13,654 nt of DNA from JBAZWE01 sp041658605. GTDB lineage: Bacteria > Actinomycetota > Thermoleophilia > BMS3ABIN01. The position numbers and the translations under genes are program-made. Every line of letters begins with the position of its first letter. The first letter of the stretch is position 1. The DNA lies in the NCBI GenBank assembly GCA_041658605.1, contig JBAZZU010000044.1, positions 1-13,654 on the forward strand, written 5' to 3'. The notes under the pieces are model-generated. The model saw nothing but the letters and a program-made list of their open reading frames with translations. It did no database searches and was not told where the DNA came from. This document shows positions 13,521 through 13,654 of the stretch, piece after piece.

Positions 13521-13654
13521 TTCGTTATGCAGCTGGGCGCTGTTTCAATACCTGACGAATTTCCTGGAGGCAGTTCACTTTACCTTGATGGGTAAGAAGC
13601 TGGGCAAAAAAAGCGTGATTTCCGCATAAACCGGGAATAATAAAATGTGCTCAA
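13521..13654. other. Terminal non-coding stretch
   Basis: No convincing coding region is visible on either strand after the SnoaL-like stop. Short frames (for example from ATG 13528) end within about 25 codons. No terminator hairpin is evident. Confidence 0.4.

Overview
The window looks like moderately GC-rich chromosomal DNA from a bacterium, most likely a deep-branching actinomycetote or a relative. Pointers are a MarP-type membrane serine protease (CvpA-like membrane domain fused to a trypsin-like domain, with the two MarP cysteines), a long-form RmlA, GTG and TTG starts beside ATG, and a tRNA with encoded CCA. This placement is an inference; there is no rRNA or phylogenetic marker here. 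Nothing suggests a phage, plasmid or insertion sequence.

Positions 1-3951 (+ strand) form the end of a surface-glycan gene cluster: the C-terminal SPASM part of a radical SAM protein, a GT4 glycosyltransferase, and an 813-residue O-antigen ligase/polymerase-like membrane protein with a lysine-rich N-terminal tail and a C-terminal TPR region. Converging on it (3975-7631, - strand) is a complete dTDP-L-rhamnose pathway, transcribed rfbA, rfbC, rfbD, rfbB. The rhamnose genes would supply a sugar donor that glycosyltransferases such as the upstream one could use. Every intergenic gap of the rhamnose operon longer than 7 bp, and the region before rfbA, carries a short 'GTCATCCTGAGC...GAAGGATCTG' repeat. 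In two places its left half has expanded into tandem arrays with 18-bp and about 21-bp periods.

Between rfbA and the next genes lie two divergent extended -10 promoters, a perfect 11-bp hairpin and a tRNA with anticodon CAT (7968-8044; tRNA-Ile2 favoured over elongator Met). Next comes the MarP-like protease (8097-9263, -), and a divergent small secreted protein (9519-10058, +) preceded by an 11-bp-period direct repeat.

Positions 10063-12835 (- strand) hold the most unusual part: a 678-residue SPFH/band-7 protein with four tandem copies of what looks like the N-terminal half of the SPFH fold. It has its own near-consensus promoter. Upstream of it is a 98-residue lipoprotein, and directly after its stop codon there is a fragment that duplicates the C-terminal helix of that lipoprotein, then a terminator. 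The window ends with a divergent SnoaL-like polyketide-cyclase-fold protein (13134-13520, +) and 134 bp without a recognisable gene.
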